Of a stretch of DNA of 64,000 bases, positions 1 through 7,633 are shown piece by piece. This DNA is from Lewinellaceae bacterium (GTDB lineage: Bacteria > Bacteroidota > Bacteroidia > Chitinophagales > Saprospiraceae): the NCBI GenBank assembly GCA_020636355.1, contig JACJYB010000003.1, positions 186,001 through 250,000 on the forward strand. Reading direction: 5' to 3'. The notes under the pieces are model-generated. The model was not told the origin of the DNA. It saw only the letters and a program-made list of their open reading frames with translations, and did not search any database. A program made the translations under genes and the position numbers. Position 1 is the first letter of the stretch; every line of letters begins with the position of its first letter.

Positions 1-96
1 CTGATCATTCCTTCCAATCGGCCACATGGCGGAAAAGCCATTACCGAAGTAAAAGTTTTGGATGTATTTCATCCGGTACGCGAGGATTATCGTTAA
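1..96 (+). CDS. Cupin-domain protein, C-terminal end only
   Basis: The first 31 codons of the window read in frame 1 into a TAA. The 5' part lies outside the window. The tail has a Lys-Val-Leu-Asp-Val-Phe-His-Pro-Val-Arg-Glu-Asp-Tyr pattern. Small single-domain cupins of the KdgF type commonly end with a DVFxPxREDY motif, which is the basis for the call. The next gene starts 7 bp downstream on the same strand, so the two are probably cotranscribed. With only 31 residues visible, the family is likely but the function cannot be given. Confidence 0.6.
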   Translation: MIIPSNRPHGGKAITEVKVLDVFHPVREDYR

Positions 97-103
97 CTAG
101 TAT

Positions 104-1279
104 ATGGCCGAACAAAATCTGAGTTATATCTTAAATCATCTGGGTGAAGACCGGGATTCCTATTTCCAGGCGGTATCCCCACCAGTCATTCAGAGTTCGA
201 ATTTTTATTTCAAAACGGTAGACGACCTGAGACAGGATATTTCCGATGAGTTGGCCAACCGGATCTATACCCGTGGAAATAACCCGACCACTGAAATATT
301 ACGGAAGAAATTGGCGGCACTGGAAAGTGCCGAAGATGCATTGGTCTTCGCCAGTGGAATCGCAGCAGTAGCCGCTGCCGTCCTGGCTTTCGTCAAGCAA
401 GGCGCCCATATTGTTTCCGTGGGGTCCGTGTACAGTTGGACGACCCGCTTATTCAAAGAATATTTACCGCGCTTCGGCGTAGAGACTTCCTTTGTAGACG
501 GCCGTGATCTGGTCAAAATTGAAGAAGCCATTCGCCCGGAGACTTCCATATTATACCTTGAATCCCCCACCACCATGCTTTTCGAGCTCCAGGATCTGAG
601 ATCTTGTGCAATGATAGCCAGAAAACATGGCCTGATCAGTATGATCGATAATAGCTGTTGTTCACCAATTTATCAAAGACCGATAGAGCTGGGAATTAAC
701 TTAAGCATTCATTCAGTCACTAAGTTTCTCAATGGGCACAGCGACGTAGTAATGGGTGCCGTGTGTGGGTCCAAAGAACTCATTAACCACATCTTCAATA
801 CAGAGTTCATTAATATCGGAGGTATTGTTTCACCTCACGATGCTGCCCTGGTGATCCGGGGACTACGGACCCTACCGCTCAGAGTTGATCGCTCGTACCA
901 GTCTGCACTGAAAATTGTGGAATTTCTCCATCAACAATCCAGGGTTCTACAGGTGAATTATCCTTTTCATGCTCAGCACCCTCAGTACGATCTCGCCGTC
1001 CGGCAAATGGAAGGCCAGCCAGGTTTGTTTTCGGTGTTGTTCAAAGCGAATTCCATCAATGAAATGGAAGATTTCGTTCATCGCCTGAACTACTTTCTCA
1101 TTGCAGTGAGCTGGGGCGGTCACGAATCGCTGGTTATGCCGGTCTGTGCATTTCACGGAGGTCCCACTGGCCAGGACAGTCCCCTACCCTGGAATCTCGT
1201 TCGATTCTACATTGGACTGGAAGATCCGGAACTGTTGATTGAAGACATTCGTCAGGCGATGGAAGCATTGCCGGCCTGA
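104..1279 (+). CDS. Cys/Met-metabolism PLP-dependent enzyme (trans-sulfuration family)
   Basis: A 391-residue protein of the usual length for the cystathionine gamma-synthase/beta-lyase family (fold type I PLP enzymes, cytosolic). Visible family marks are YTRGNNPT near residues 55-62, the aspartate that contacts the pyridine nitrogen in IDNS (D182), and the Schiff-base lysine in SVTKFLNGHSD (K207). The C-terminal domain carries the substrate-carboxylate region (SWGGHESLVMP). Whether it acts as a lyase, a synthase or on another amino acid cannot be decided from motifs. It starts 7 bp after a cupin gene and ends 25 bp before a convergent gene. No methionine or cysteine biosynthesis genes lie next to it. 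Confidence 0.85.
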   Translation: MAEQNLSYILNHLGEDRDSYFQAVSPPVIQSSNFYFKTVDDLRQDISDELANRIYTRGNNPTTEILRKKLAALESAEDALVFASGIAAVAAAVLAFVKQGAHIVSVGSVYSWTTRLFKEYLPRFGVETSFVDGRDLVKIEEAIRPETSILYLESPTTMLFELQDLRSCAMIARKHGLISMIDNSCCSPIYQRPIELGINLSIHSVTKFLNGHSDVVMGAVCGSKELINHIFNTEFINIGGIVSPHDAALVIRGLRTLPLRVDRSYQSALKIVEFLHQQSRVLQVNYPFHAQHPQYDLAVRQMEGQPGLFSVLFKANSINEMEDFVHRLNYFLIAVSWGGHESLVMPVCAFHGGPTGQDSPLPWNLVRFYIGLEDPELLIEDIRQAMEALPA

Positions 1280-1304
1280 TGGACAAACCCGATAGAGCAT
1301 GCGT

Positions 1305-2477
1305 TTAACGCATCCACCAAGTAGCAGATGCCTGCTTTTCGCCAAACTTTAGTTTCTTTTCCAGAAATAGCAACATCCGGCGTACCAATGCCAACGAAGA
1401 CCATTTCAGGGCCAGTCGATGCCACCATTTACTGAAATCCTTATTGTAGGGGCAAACCCGGATGCAGATTGCACAATCTGAATTCAACCCTACCCAGAAC
1501 CTGAAACACCGTTCTGCATCCACCGTATATTTCGTAATGCCCTTTAAACTGGAAATATTTGGCGGATCGCTTTGCGGTTGACCATCCGGGATAGCTCGGA
1601 CAGGACAGGATGTAGCACACAGATTGCAGGACGCACAAAATCGTTCGACGCCAAACTCAACCGGCTGGTCGGCGAGCAAAGGTAGATCCGTAAATACTTT
1701 AGCGATCCGTACATTAGGTCCAAACTGCGGGGTAATCAACAGACCATTTCGCCCATATTCACCCAACCCCGCCTGAATGGCCATGGGAATATTAAGCGCT
1801 GTATCATTCATGGATGCAACCGCCTCATAACCCAGATTGGTTATGAACTGAGCTAATGAGACCGCACAGCTTAATCCGACCGTATACCCAAGCCCGGTTG
1901 AAGCACCGCTAAGTGCTGTAGGGTATGTTTTACTTAGCGCATGATCCATTGGAATGATCAGGAGGATGGCATATCTGAGTTTACTGGGTAGATCTACTGG
2001 CGGATTCGTACCGGCTTTGCGGTTATACTTTTGTGCATAAACCCACCGACGGTCCACTTCGCAGATACCCGCAGCTCCTGCCCCAAATTTCAAAGCCGCC
2101 AGTTTGAGTCGCCGGGAAGTTTCCTTAGGATCATTCACCTCCGCTTTTGAAGTTGGTCCGGGCGATTGTAACGTGTAGGGATCGGTAAAACCCTCGACGG
2201 CTCCAGTATCTTCAAAATGGCGTTCTCCAATCCGGTCCGTCAGGTGCCAGCTAGCATTCCGAAAAGCAAAATCCCAATGATCAAATCCTTTTGATTTCTT
2301 TGGCTTGAAGTTAGCAATGTCATAAGAACGGTAAAAATCTTTGGCATCAACCTTATCGTCCCAGACAGACCGGCTAAATATGTCATTACGGGCATTAAAA
2401 TAGCCAGCATCAGCTTCTATGCGGTATTTCTTGTTCAGATAGGCTTGGGGATCCGAAGTAACAATCTTCTTTAACAT
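1305..2477 (-). CDS. Reductive dehalogenase-like corrinoid/iron-sulfur protein (RdhA family, no TAT signal)
   Basis: This 390-residue protein has the RdhA core: a RWVYAQKY segment near residue 145, then GLGEYGRNGLLITPQFGP (residues 237-254), VFTDLPL, and two ferredoxin-type clusters. Cys281/284/287/291 form CX2CX2CX3CP, and Cys324/335/338/342 form CX10CX2CX3CP. Reductive dehalogenases use a corrinoid and two 4Fe-4S clusters to remove halogen from organic substrates; epoxyqueuosine reductase is a distant relative. The N-terminus has no twin-arginine signal, and no small RdhB membrane anchor gene is adjacent, so it is probably cytosolic. Family membership is fairly secure, but dehalogenation itself is inference. 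It is transcribed alone, convergent to the PLP enzyme, with a short inverted repeat centred on its stop codon. Confidence 0.75.
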   Translation of the reverse strand: MLKKIVTSDPQAYLNKKYRIEADAGYFNARNDIFSRSVWDDKVDAKDFYRSYDIANFKPKKSKGFDHWDFAFRNASWHLTDRIGERHFEDTGAVEGFTDPYTLQSPGPTSKAEVNDPKETSRRLKLAALKFGAGAAGICEVDRRWVYAQKYNRKAGTNPPVDLPSKLRYAILLIIPMDHALSKTYPTALSGASTGLGYTVGLSCAVSLAQFITNLGYEAVASMNDTALNIPMAIQAGLGEYGRNGLLITPQFGPNVRIAKVFTDLPLLADQPVEFGVERFCASCNLCATSCPVRAIPDGQPQSDPPNISSLKGITKYTVDAERCFRFWVGLNSDCAICIRVCPYNKDFSKWWHRLALKWSSLALVRRMLLFLEKKLKFGEKQASATWWMR

Positions 2478-2605
2478 ACGGGAAGTTAGTCAATCTTGAT
2501 AGCACTCCGGAAAGTTATGAAGCTGGTCTGCCTAAAAACCGGAAACATTTGAACCGGCATTCCTTGACCGGACGAGCATTCTAACCGTGGATCAGAATCA
2601 TTGCC

Positions 2606-3148
2606 CTAGGGTTTATGGACGGTTAAAGAATCGCGTGGAATCACATTCATGGAAACAGAATTCATGCAATAACGCAAACCTGTAGGACGAGGCCCGTCAT
2701 TAAATACGTGTCCCAAATGTCCCCCGCAACGGGCACACAAAACCTCCGTCCGTATCATCCCGAGGGAAGAATCACGTTCTTCTTTGACATCATTCGGACT
2801 GATTGGCTTGTAAAAACTGGGCCAACCGGTTCCGGATTCAAATTTGGTTTTAGAATCAAACAAAGGCAGGCCACAAGCTGCACAGACAAAAATACCGTCT
2901 CCATGATAATCCCATAGATCACCGGTAAATGCTCTTTCTGTTCCTTTCTCCCGTAACACATAAAATTCTTCAGGCGAAAGGGCTGCTTTCCACTCGGCAT
3001 CTGTTTTGATAATTGGCTTGATGGTATCCATTGCGGACACCTCCGTTGCATTTAATCCGGAAGTGTCGACCGAGTAATCCGTGGTGTGTTGTTTGGGCTG
3101 ACAGGCAGCAAAAGCTATCAACACAAAAAGAGCGATGCTATTCTTCAT
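2606..3148 (-). CDS. msrB: Peptide-methionine (R)-S-oxide reductase, lipoprotein form
   Basis: MsrB reduces methionine-R-sulfoxide in damaged proteins. The frame is open further upstream, but I place the start at the ATG at 3148 because it gives a clean lipoprotein signal, MKNSIALFVLIAFAAC, with the lipidated Cys at 16. The 180-residue product has both zinc CxxC pairs (C89/C92 and C138/C141) and the catalytic Cys161 in GLRYCMNS. A lipoprotein location implies repair of envelope or periplasmic proteins. The start overlaps the end of the upstream membrane-protein gene by 11 bp, so the two are translationally coupled behind rimO. Confidence 0.93.
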   Translation of the reverse strand: MKNSIALFVLIAFAACQPKQHTTDYSVDTSGLNATEVSAMDTIKPIIKTDAEWKAALSPEEFYVLREKGTERAFTGDLWDYHGDGIFVCAACGLPLFDSKTKFESGTGWPSFYKPISPNDVKEERDSSLGMIRTEVLCARCGGHLGHVFNDGPRPTGLRYCMNSVSMNVIPRDSLTVHKP

Positions 3149-3587
3149 TTCTAAGTTTTTTATCTTGTTTTTGTGCATATCGCATGATGCGGTAAACCGC
3201 TTGAACAATTCCTAAAAGGATCAGGTAAACCAGACTGACTACCACCAACATCCATCGGAATATACCGGATTCAAAAAAACTGATTTGAGTCAGTGCAAAC
3301 GCGATCAATAATAATCCAAGGGCCAAGCCCGTATAGGCAATAATGCTTCGGTTGAAGTATTGACTTTGATTGTTGCTCCCCAGAAAGAAAACGCAATTGG
3401 TTACGCTAAAGAATAACAAAAAGGCAATAACTACTGTCCACTCATCCTGCCAGGAACCGGGCTGACCAGTGTCAAACCATTTCGTGACAAGCATAACCAG
3501 AACAGCCAGTACACCTATTCCCAATGCCTGGATTACAGGCGGAAAGTTCCTGTAAAAAATGGATTTAGATGTTCCACCTGCTTTCAT
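3138..3587 (-). CDS. Small integral membrane protein, unknown function
   Basis: A 149-residue protein with four probable transmembrane segments, roughly residues 17-37, 50-69, 84-103 and 112-132, and a charged C-terminal tail. I recognise no named family. Its ATG overlaps the rimO stop (ATGA), and its own stop lies inside the msrB start region, so it is the middle gene of a tightly coupled rimO / membrane protein / msrB group. Nothing in its sequence identifies a transported substrate or catalytic residues. Confidence 0.8.
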   Translation of the reverse strand: MKAGGTSKSIFYRNFPPVIQALGIGVLAVLVMLVTKWFDTGQPGSWQDEWTVVIAFLLFFSVTNCVFFLGSNNQSQYFNRSIIAYTGLALGLLLIAFALTQISFFESGIFRWMLVVVSLVYLILLGIVQAVYRIMRYAQKQDKKLRNEE

Positions 3588-4906
3588 TTCCGGTCCTTTA
3601 CAATCGAACCAAATAAATCGTACTCGTTGGCATCATCTATAGTCACTTGTGCGAAATCACCGATACGGGCATATTGCTCCGCAGCATGGATCAACACTTC
3701 ATTATCGACCTCGGGAGAGTCCGCTTCCGTTCGCCCGATAAAGTAATCTCCTTCTTTGCGATCGATTAGTACTTTAAAGTTTTGGCCAATCTTTTGTTCA
3801 TTTAATTCCGCGGATATTTGCTGCTGAATCTGCATCAACTGACTCATTCGTTGCTCTTTTGTCTCGGCAGAGACATCATCTTCCATCTGGTATGCGGTCG
3901 TTCCCTCCTCATGCGAATATTGAAACACTCCCAGCCGGTCAAAGCGAGTTACCTCAATAAAATCACATAATGCTTCAAAATCAGAATCTGACTCACCGGG
4001 AAAACCAACCAGCATGGTCGTTCTAAGGTGTAGTTCCGGATGAATGTCCCGGATTCGGTTGACCAGATCGATGGTTTCCTGCCGGGTTATCTGCCGATGC
4101 ATATTTAGTAAAACCGGATCGCTGATGTGTTGCAGTGGCATATCCAGATAGTTACAGACGTTGGGGTGCCGTTTGATGGCATCTATGATTTCCAGCGGAA
4201 ACTTGTTTGGATAAGCATAATGCAGCCGGATCCATTCGATTCCTGGTACTTCCGCCAAAGCATCCAAAAGCCTGGGAAGAGCCCGTTCTTTGTAGATGTC
4301 CAGACCATAATACGTTAATTCCTGAGCAATCAGGATGAGCTCTTTAACACCTTGGGCAGCCAGATGCCGAGCCTCTTTGACCAATCGTTCGATAGGTTGC
4401 GAGATGTGTTTGCCGCGCATCAAAGGAATAGCACAAAAGGAGCAGGTCCGGTTACAGCCTTCCGATATCTTGAGGTATGCGTAATGGGCAGGGGTTGTCA
4501 ATATCCTTTCTCCGATCAGATCGTGGCGGTAGTCTGCCTTTAAATGGGTAAGCAATGCGGGTAATTCCATGGTGCCGAAATAGGCATCCACTTCGGGGAT
4601 TTCCTGCTCCAGCTGATCCTTATAGCGCTGACTAAGACAACCTGTAACATAGAGTTTATCCAGAGCGCCCTGTTGTTTCATTTGGGCATATTCAAGAATG
4701 GTCTGAATCGATTCCTCTTTTGCCCGGTCTATGAATCCGCAGGTATTGATTATTACGATTTCCGACGAGCTGTCCTCCCGCTCATGAGAAACCTCATAGG
4801 CATTGGCTTGCAGCTGGGTGATCATATTCTCCGAGTCAACCCAGTTCTTGGAACACCCCAGGGTGATGACATTGATCGATTGACTTCTGGTACCTTTCGT
4901 TTTCAC
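3584..4906 (-). CDS. rimO: Ribosomal protein S12 methylthiotransferase
   Basis: RimO is a radical-SAM enzyme with two 4Fe-4S clusters that beta-methylthiolates an aspartate of ribosomal protein S12. From the GTG at 4906 the product is 440 residues, the normal length, starting VKTKGTRSQ just ahead of the UPF0004 domain (ITLGCSKN; Cys18, Cys56, Cys90). The radical-SAM triad is CNRTCSFC (Cys151/155/158), and a TRAM domain closes the C-terminus. The frame is open to 5026, but that longer start would leave only 2 bp to the divergent gene at 5029 and would add an N-terminus absent from the family. It is the first gene of a group with the small membrane protein and msrB. Confidence 0.95.
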   Translation of the reverse strand: MKTKGTRSQSINVITLGCSKNWVDSENMITQLQANAYEVSHEREDSSSEIVIINTCGFIDRAKEESIQTILEYAQMKQQGALDKLYVTGCLSQRYKDQLEQEIPEVDAYFGTMELPALLTHLKADYRHDLIGERILTTPAHYAYLKISEGCNRTCSFCAIPLMRGKHISQPIERLVKEARHLAAQGVKELILIAQELTYYGLDIYKERALPRLLDALAEVPGIEWIRLHYAYPNKFPLEIIDAIKRHPNVCNYLDMPLQHISDPVLLNMHRQITRQETIDLVNRIRDIHPELHLRTTMLVGFPGESDSDFEALCDFIEVTRFDRLGVFQYSHEEGTTAYQMEDDVSAETKEQRMSQLMQIQQQISAELNEQKIGQNFKVLIDRKEGDYFIGRTEADSPEVDNEVLIHAAEQYARIGDFAQVTIDDANEYDLFGSIVKDRK

Positions 4907-5028
4907 GTATGCCTGAATTTTGGAATCAAATTTACAACATTCGGGTTGTAGCCTGACGTTATATCCGGGACTTTCACCAGAAGGTTTCATTTGGCAAGAT
5001 TGTTGGGAACAAATGATAAAAGCCAATC

Positions 5029-5634
5029 ATGTATTATCGCATCCTTTTTGTTTGCACTTTGCTGCTCTTTTTCTTACCCGATGGGAATGCCCAATTGGGC
5101 ATGAACCTGCATGGTAGTTGGTGGTCTGGAAAAAACCAGGAGCAATTGCGCTGGCAGGGCAACGAACAAGCAGTAGGCCTTTCCTGGTGGTTTCGTTTGC
5201 AAAAAAGACGTCTGGAGTTCCATCCGGAAATGTTTCTGTCGCAATCACATGCTGTTCGTGCGACTGAACTCGGAGGATCTACTCCAGGTGACAAGAGCGG
5301 CATCCAACTCGGTCTACGCATACCGGCCCAGGCATACTTTATGGATTGGGACAGCGATTGCATGTGTCCTACTTTCTCAAAGCAAGGACTTTGGCTCAAA
5401 AAAGGGATATTTGGCTGGGCAGCACCAGGTATGGTATTCATTCCACATTTACCCTCGTTAACGCTGGAAGGTGGCTTAGGTCTGGATATCGGTGTGGGTA
5501 ATATATTTACATTGGTCCCGATGATCGGTTACCGTTATGCTACCCGGCAAGCCGGGCTGGACAATCCGGCCAGTCACTTCATCACCCAACTGCGTATTTT
5601 TGTTCGATGGGATAAAGAAAATTTCTTTCGTTAA
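5029..5634 (+). CDS. Secreted beta-barrel-like protein, unknown function
   Basis: A 201-residue protein with a Sec signal peptide (residues 1-21, ending GNAQ). The mature part is rich in alternating hydrophobic/aromatic and glycine residues and ends in an aromatic-rich strand (ITQLRIFVRWDKENFFR), as in small outer-membrane beta-barrels. I recognise no named family. It is divergent from rimO, with about 120 bp between the starts. Its stop lies 26 bp upstream of the ilv leader peptide, so read-through into the ilv leader is possible. Confidence 0.7.
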   Translation: MYYRILFVCTLLLFFLPDGNAQLGMNLHGSWWSGKNQEQLRWQGNEQAVGLSWWFRLQKRRLEFHPEMFLSQSHAVRATELGGSTPGDKSGIQLGLRIPAQAYFMDWDSDCMCPTFSKQGLWLKKGIFGWAAPGMVFIPHLPSLTLEGGLGLDIGVGNIFTLVPMIGYRYATRQAGLDNPASHFITQLRIFVRWDKENFFR

Positions 5635-5645
5635 GAGAATTCCGT

Positions 5646-5653
5646 TACTATTG
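5646..5653 (+). promoter_or_regulatory. Possible Bacteroidota -7 element for the ilv leader transcript
   Basis: TACTATTG differs by one base from the Bacteroidota -7 consensus TAnnTTTG and lies 7 bp upstream of the leader-peptide ATG. No clear -33 TTG is visible at the usual distance. If it is real, transcription would start very close to the leader ATG, so the leader peptide would be translated from a leaderless or nearly leaderless mRNA. This is a weak call. Confidence 0.3.
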
Positions 5654-5660
5654 CAATAGC

Positions 5661-5723
5661 ATGAATAAACAAGTTATTCATAACCATGTCATTCGAATTA
5701 CCGTCGTCCAAAGGGATCGGTGA
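5661..5723 (+). CDS. ilv leader peptide (attenuator peptide), 20 residues
   Basis: A short frame running from ATG to TGA. The product has seven branched-chain residues among 20: V5 I6, V10 I11, I13, V15 V16. It ends 27 nt before a strong intrinsic terminator and one nucleotide before the end of the antiterminator arm, the usual arrangement in amino-acid attenuators. A ribosome stalled at scarce Ile-tRNA or Val-tRNA would leave the antiterminator free to form; rapid translation would favour the terminator. No Shine-Dalgarno sequence is visible, which is common in this phylum. It lies just upstream of ilvDBNCA, which makes exactly these two amino acids. Confidence 0.75.
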   Translation: MNKQVIHNHVIRITVVQRDR

Positions 5724-5764
5724 AGAGAATGCATGTGACAAAGAATACATAAAGCCATTCTCTT
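5723..5764 (+). promoter_or_regulatory. Antiterminator stem of the ilv attenuator
   Basis: Positions 5723-5731 (AAGAGAATG) are perfectly complementary to 5756-5764 (CATTCTCTT), giving a 9-bp stem. The 3' arm takes up the second half of the 5' arm of the terminator hairpin, so the two structures exclude each other. A further 5-bp pairing of 5690-5694 (CATTC, inside the leader peptide codons) with 5727-5731 (GAATG) could serve as the competing 1:2 hairpin. The pairings were read directly; their relative stability was not computed. Confidence 0.75.
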
Positions 5765-5780
5765 TGAGGATGGCTTTTTT
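5751..5780 (+). terminator. Intrinsic terminator of the ilv attenuator
   Basis: Positions 5751-5762 pair with 5766-5777 (core AAAGCCAT / ATGGCTTT, with one G-U pair in the upper stem), closing a TTT loop. The hairpin runs straight into a T-tract (5775-5780). It lies between the leader peptide and ilvD, where an ordinary terminator for the preceding gene would be less expected, and it is mutually exclusive with the antiterminator stem. Confidence 0.85.
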
Positions 5781-5939
5781 GTTGAATTGTTGTTTTGAGT
5801 TCGTAAATCGAAACAATCTAATTGATTGATTATCTGTTAGATAAATAAATTATTACCGGATCAAACATTGTATCAGTCTTTGGAGAATTGTTTCTCCGGG
5901 GCCACAAAGAGAAATACCTTTACCAACTTACCGGAAACT
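5781..5939 (+). other. ilvD 5' untranslated region downstream of the attenuator
   Basis: About 160 bp lie between the attenuator and the chosen ilvD start. The stretch holds AT-rich direct repeats around 5818-5830 (ATTGATTGATTA) and a compact hairpin GGAGAA-TTGT-TTCTCC at 5882-5897 without a U-tract, which could shape the mRNA 5' end. I see no convincing second promoter or small gene. Confidence 0.45.
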
Positions 5940-7619
5940 ATGAAGCAAGAATTGAATTATTACAGCAAGGAAGTAACCCAGAACCCCAGCCAGCCAGCAT
6001 CTCAGGCGATGTTGCATGCCATAGGCCTGGACGATAACGACTTAAAAAAAGCACAGGTGGGTATCGCCAGTACAGGCTGGGAAGGAAATCCCTGTAACAT
6101 GCACCTGAATGGCCTGGCAGCTAACATTAAAACAGCCGTCCAGAAAGAAAATTTAATCGGACTCGTTTTTAACACCATTGGAGTAAGTGATGGCATTTCA
6201 ATGGGGACACAGGGCATGAGGTATTCCCTACCCTCCCGCGACATTATTGCAGATTCCATTGAAACCGTCGTTGGCGCTCAATGGTACGACGCCGTCATTC
6301 CTGTAGTCGGTTGTGACAAAAATATGCCGGGTGCCATGATCGCACTGGCCCGTATCAACCGGCCCGCCATCCTGGTCTATGGGGGTACCATTAAGCCGGG
6401 ACATTATCAGGGGCAAAAGCTGGATGTAGTCTCCGCATTTGAAGCTTATGGAAAAAGGATTGCCGGCAGTATCACCGAACATGATTTTAATGAGGTAGTC
6501 CGCAAAGCCTGTCCTGGTGCCGGGGCCTGCGGTGGAATGTACACGGCAAATACCATGGCCTCCGCCATAGAAGCCATGGGTATGAGCTTGCCATATAACT
6601 CCTCGATTCCTGCAGTTGACGATGAGAAAGACCAGGAGATGCAAAAATTGGGCAAAGCCATCCGGTATCTGATGGAAAACAACATCCGCCCCAGGGACAT
6701 CATGACCAAAAAAGCCTTCGAAAATGCGATCCGGGTAGTGATCGTATTAGGCGGCTCGACAAATGCAGTGCTTCACCTCATGGCGATGGCGCACGCAGCA
6801 GATGTGCCATTAACGCTGGATGATTTTCAACGCTTGAGTGATGAAACGCCCTATCTGGCGGATCTTAAGCCAAGCGGTCAATATGTAATGGAAGATCTTT
6901 ACAGGGTAGGTGGTGTGCCAGGCGTCATGAAATACCTGTTGCAACACCATTTATTACATGGGGATTGCCTGACAGTGACCGGAAAAACCATCGCAGAGAA
7001 CCTTGCTGATGTTGCCGATCTTACCACTGGCCAGGATGTTATCCATCCGCTGGAGGAACCATTGAAAAAAAGTGGTCACCTACAGATCCTGTATGGCAAC
7101 CTTGCCGAAGAAGGAGCAGTGGCCAAAATCACGGGAAAAGAAGGACTTCGCTTTACCGGAAATGCAAAAGTTTATGATGGAGAACAAGCAGCGATCGATG
7201 CCATTAGTTCGGATAAAATAACAGCCGGCGATGTGGTTGTTATTCGGTATATCGGCCCCAAAGGCGGACCGGGTATGCCGGAAATGCTAAAGCCCACCTC
7301 GGCCATTATGGGTGCCGGCTTGGGTAAATCGGTGGCATTAATCACCGATGGACGCTTCTCAGGAGGCACACATGGATTTGTTGTAGGCCATATCAGTCCG
7401 GAAGCAGCTGTAGGCGGCAACCTGGCCCTGGTCCGTGACGGCGATCGCATCGAGATCGATGCAGAAACCAACCAACTGGTCCTTCACGTCGATGAGCTAA
7501 CCCTGGCAGAACGCCGTTCGCAATGGTCTCCACCGGACGCTCCCGCTACATTTGGTATCCTCAAAAAATATGCGCAATCGGTATCATCCGCCAGCAAAGG
7601 ATGTGTGACCGACCTATAA
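5940..7619 (+). CDS. ilvD: Dihydroxy-acid dehydratase
   Basis: IlvD dehydrates 2,3-dihydroxy-isovalerate and -methylvalerate to the 2-oxo acids, the third common step of valine and isoleucine synthesis. The 559-residue product has the three cluster cysteines (C52 in GNPCN, C125 in GCDKNMPG, C197 in GACGGMYTANTM), the lysine after C125 that is carbamylated in the family, and the C-terminal TDGRFSGGTHG signature. I start at the ATG at 5940, which begins MKQELNYYSK; the frame extends upstream to 5868 but that part is not family-like. It is the first gene of ilvDBNCA, 14 bp before ilvB, and lies behind the attenuator. Confidence 0.97.
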   Translation: MKQELNYYSKEVTQNPSQPASQAMLHAIGLDDNDLKKAQVGIASTGWEGNPCNMHLNGLAANIKTAVQKENLIGLVFNTIGVSDGISMGTQGMRYSLPSRDIIADSIETVVGAQWYDAVIPVVGCDKNMPGAMIALARINRPAILVYGGTIKPGHYQGQKLDVVSAFEAYGKRIAGSITEHDFNEVVRKACPGAGACGGMYTANTMASAIEAMGMSLPYNSSIPAVDDEKDQEMQKLGKAIRYLMENNIRPRDIMTKKAFENAIRVVIVLGGSTNAVLHLMAMAHAADVPLTLDDFQRLSDETPYLADLKPSGQYVMEDLYRVGGVPGVMKYLLQHHLLHGDCLTVTGKTIAENLADVADLTTGQDVIHPLEEPLKKSGHLQILYGNLAEEGAVAKITGKEGLRFTGNAKVYDGEQAAIDAISSDKITAGDVVVIRYIGPKGGPGMPEMLKPTSAIMGAGLGKSVALITDGRFSGGTHGFVVGHISPEAAVGGNLALVRDGDRIEIDAETNQLVLHVDELTLAERRSQWSPPDAPATFGILKKYAQSVSSASKGCVTDL

Positions 7620-7633
7620 TCAAAATATTGGAT

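Noticed and set aside
1299..1313. Inverted repeat ATGCGT-TTA-ACGCAT at the end of the reductive-dehalogenase-like gene
   Set aside because: The stem is short and no T-tract follows on either strand, so it is not called as a terminator.
5631..5816. A 61-codon minus-strand frame across the ilv leader
   Set aside because: The plus strand there has a coherent leader peptide, antiterminator and terminator; the minus frame is a shadow with no features.
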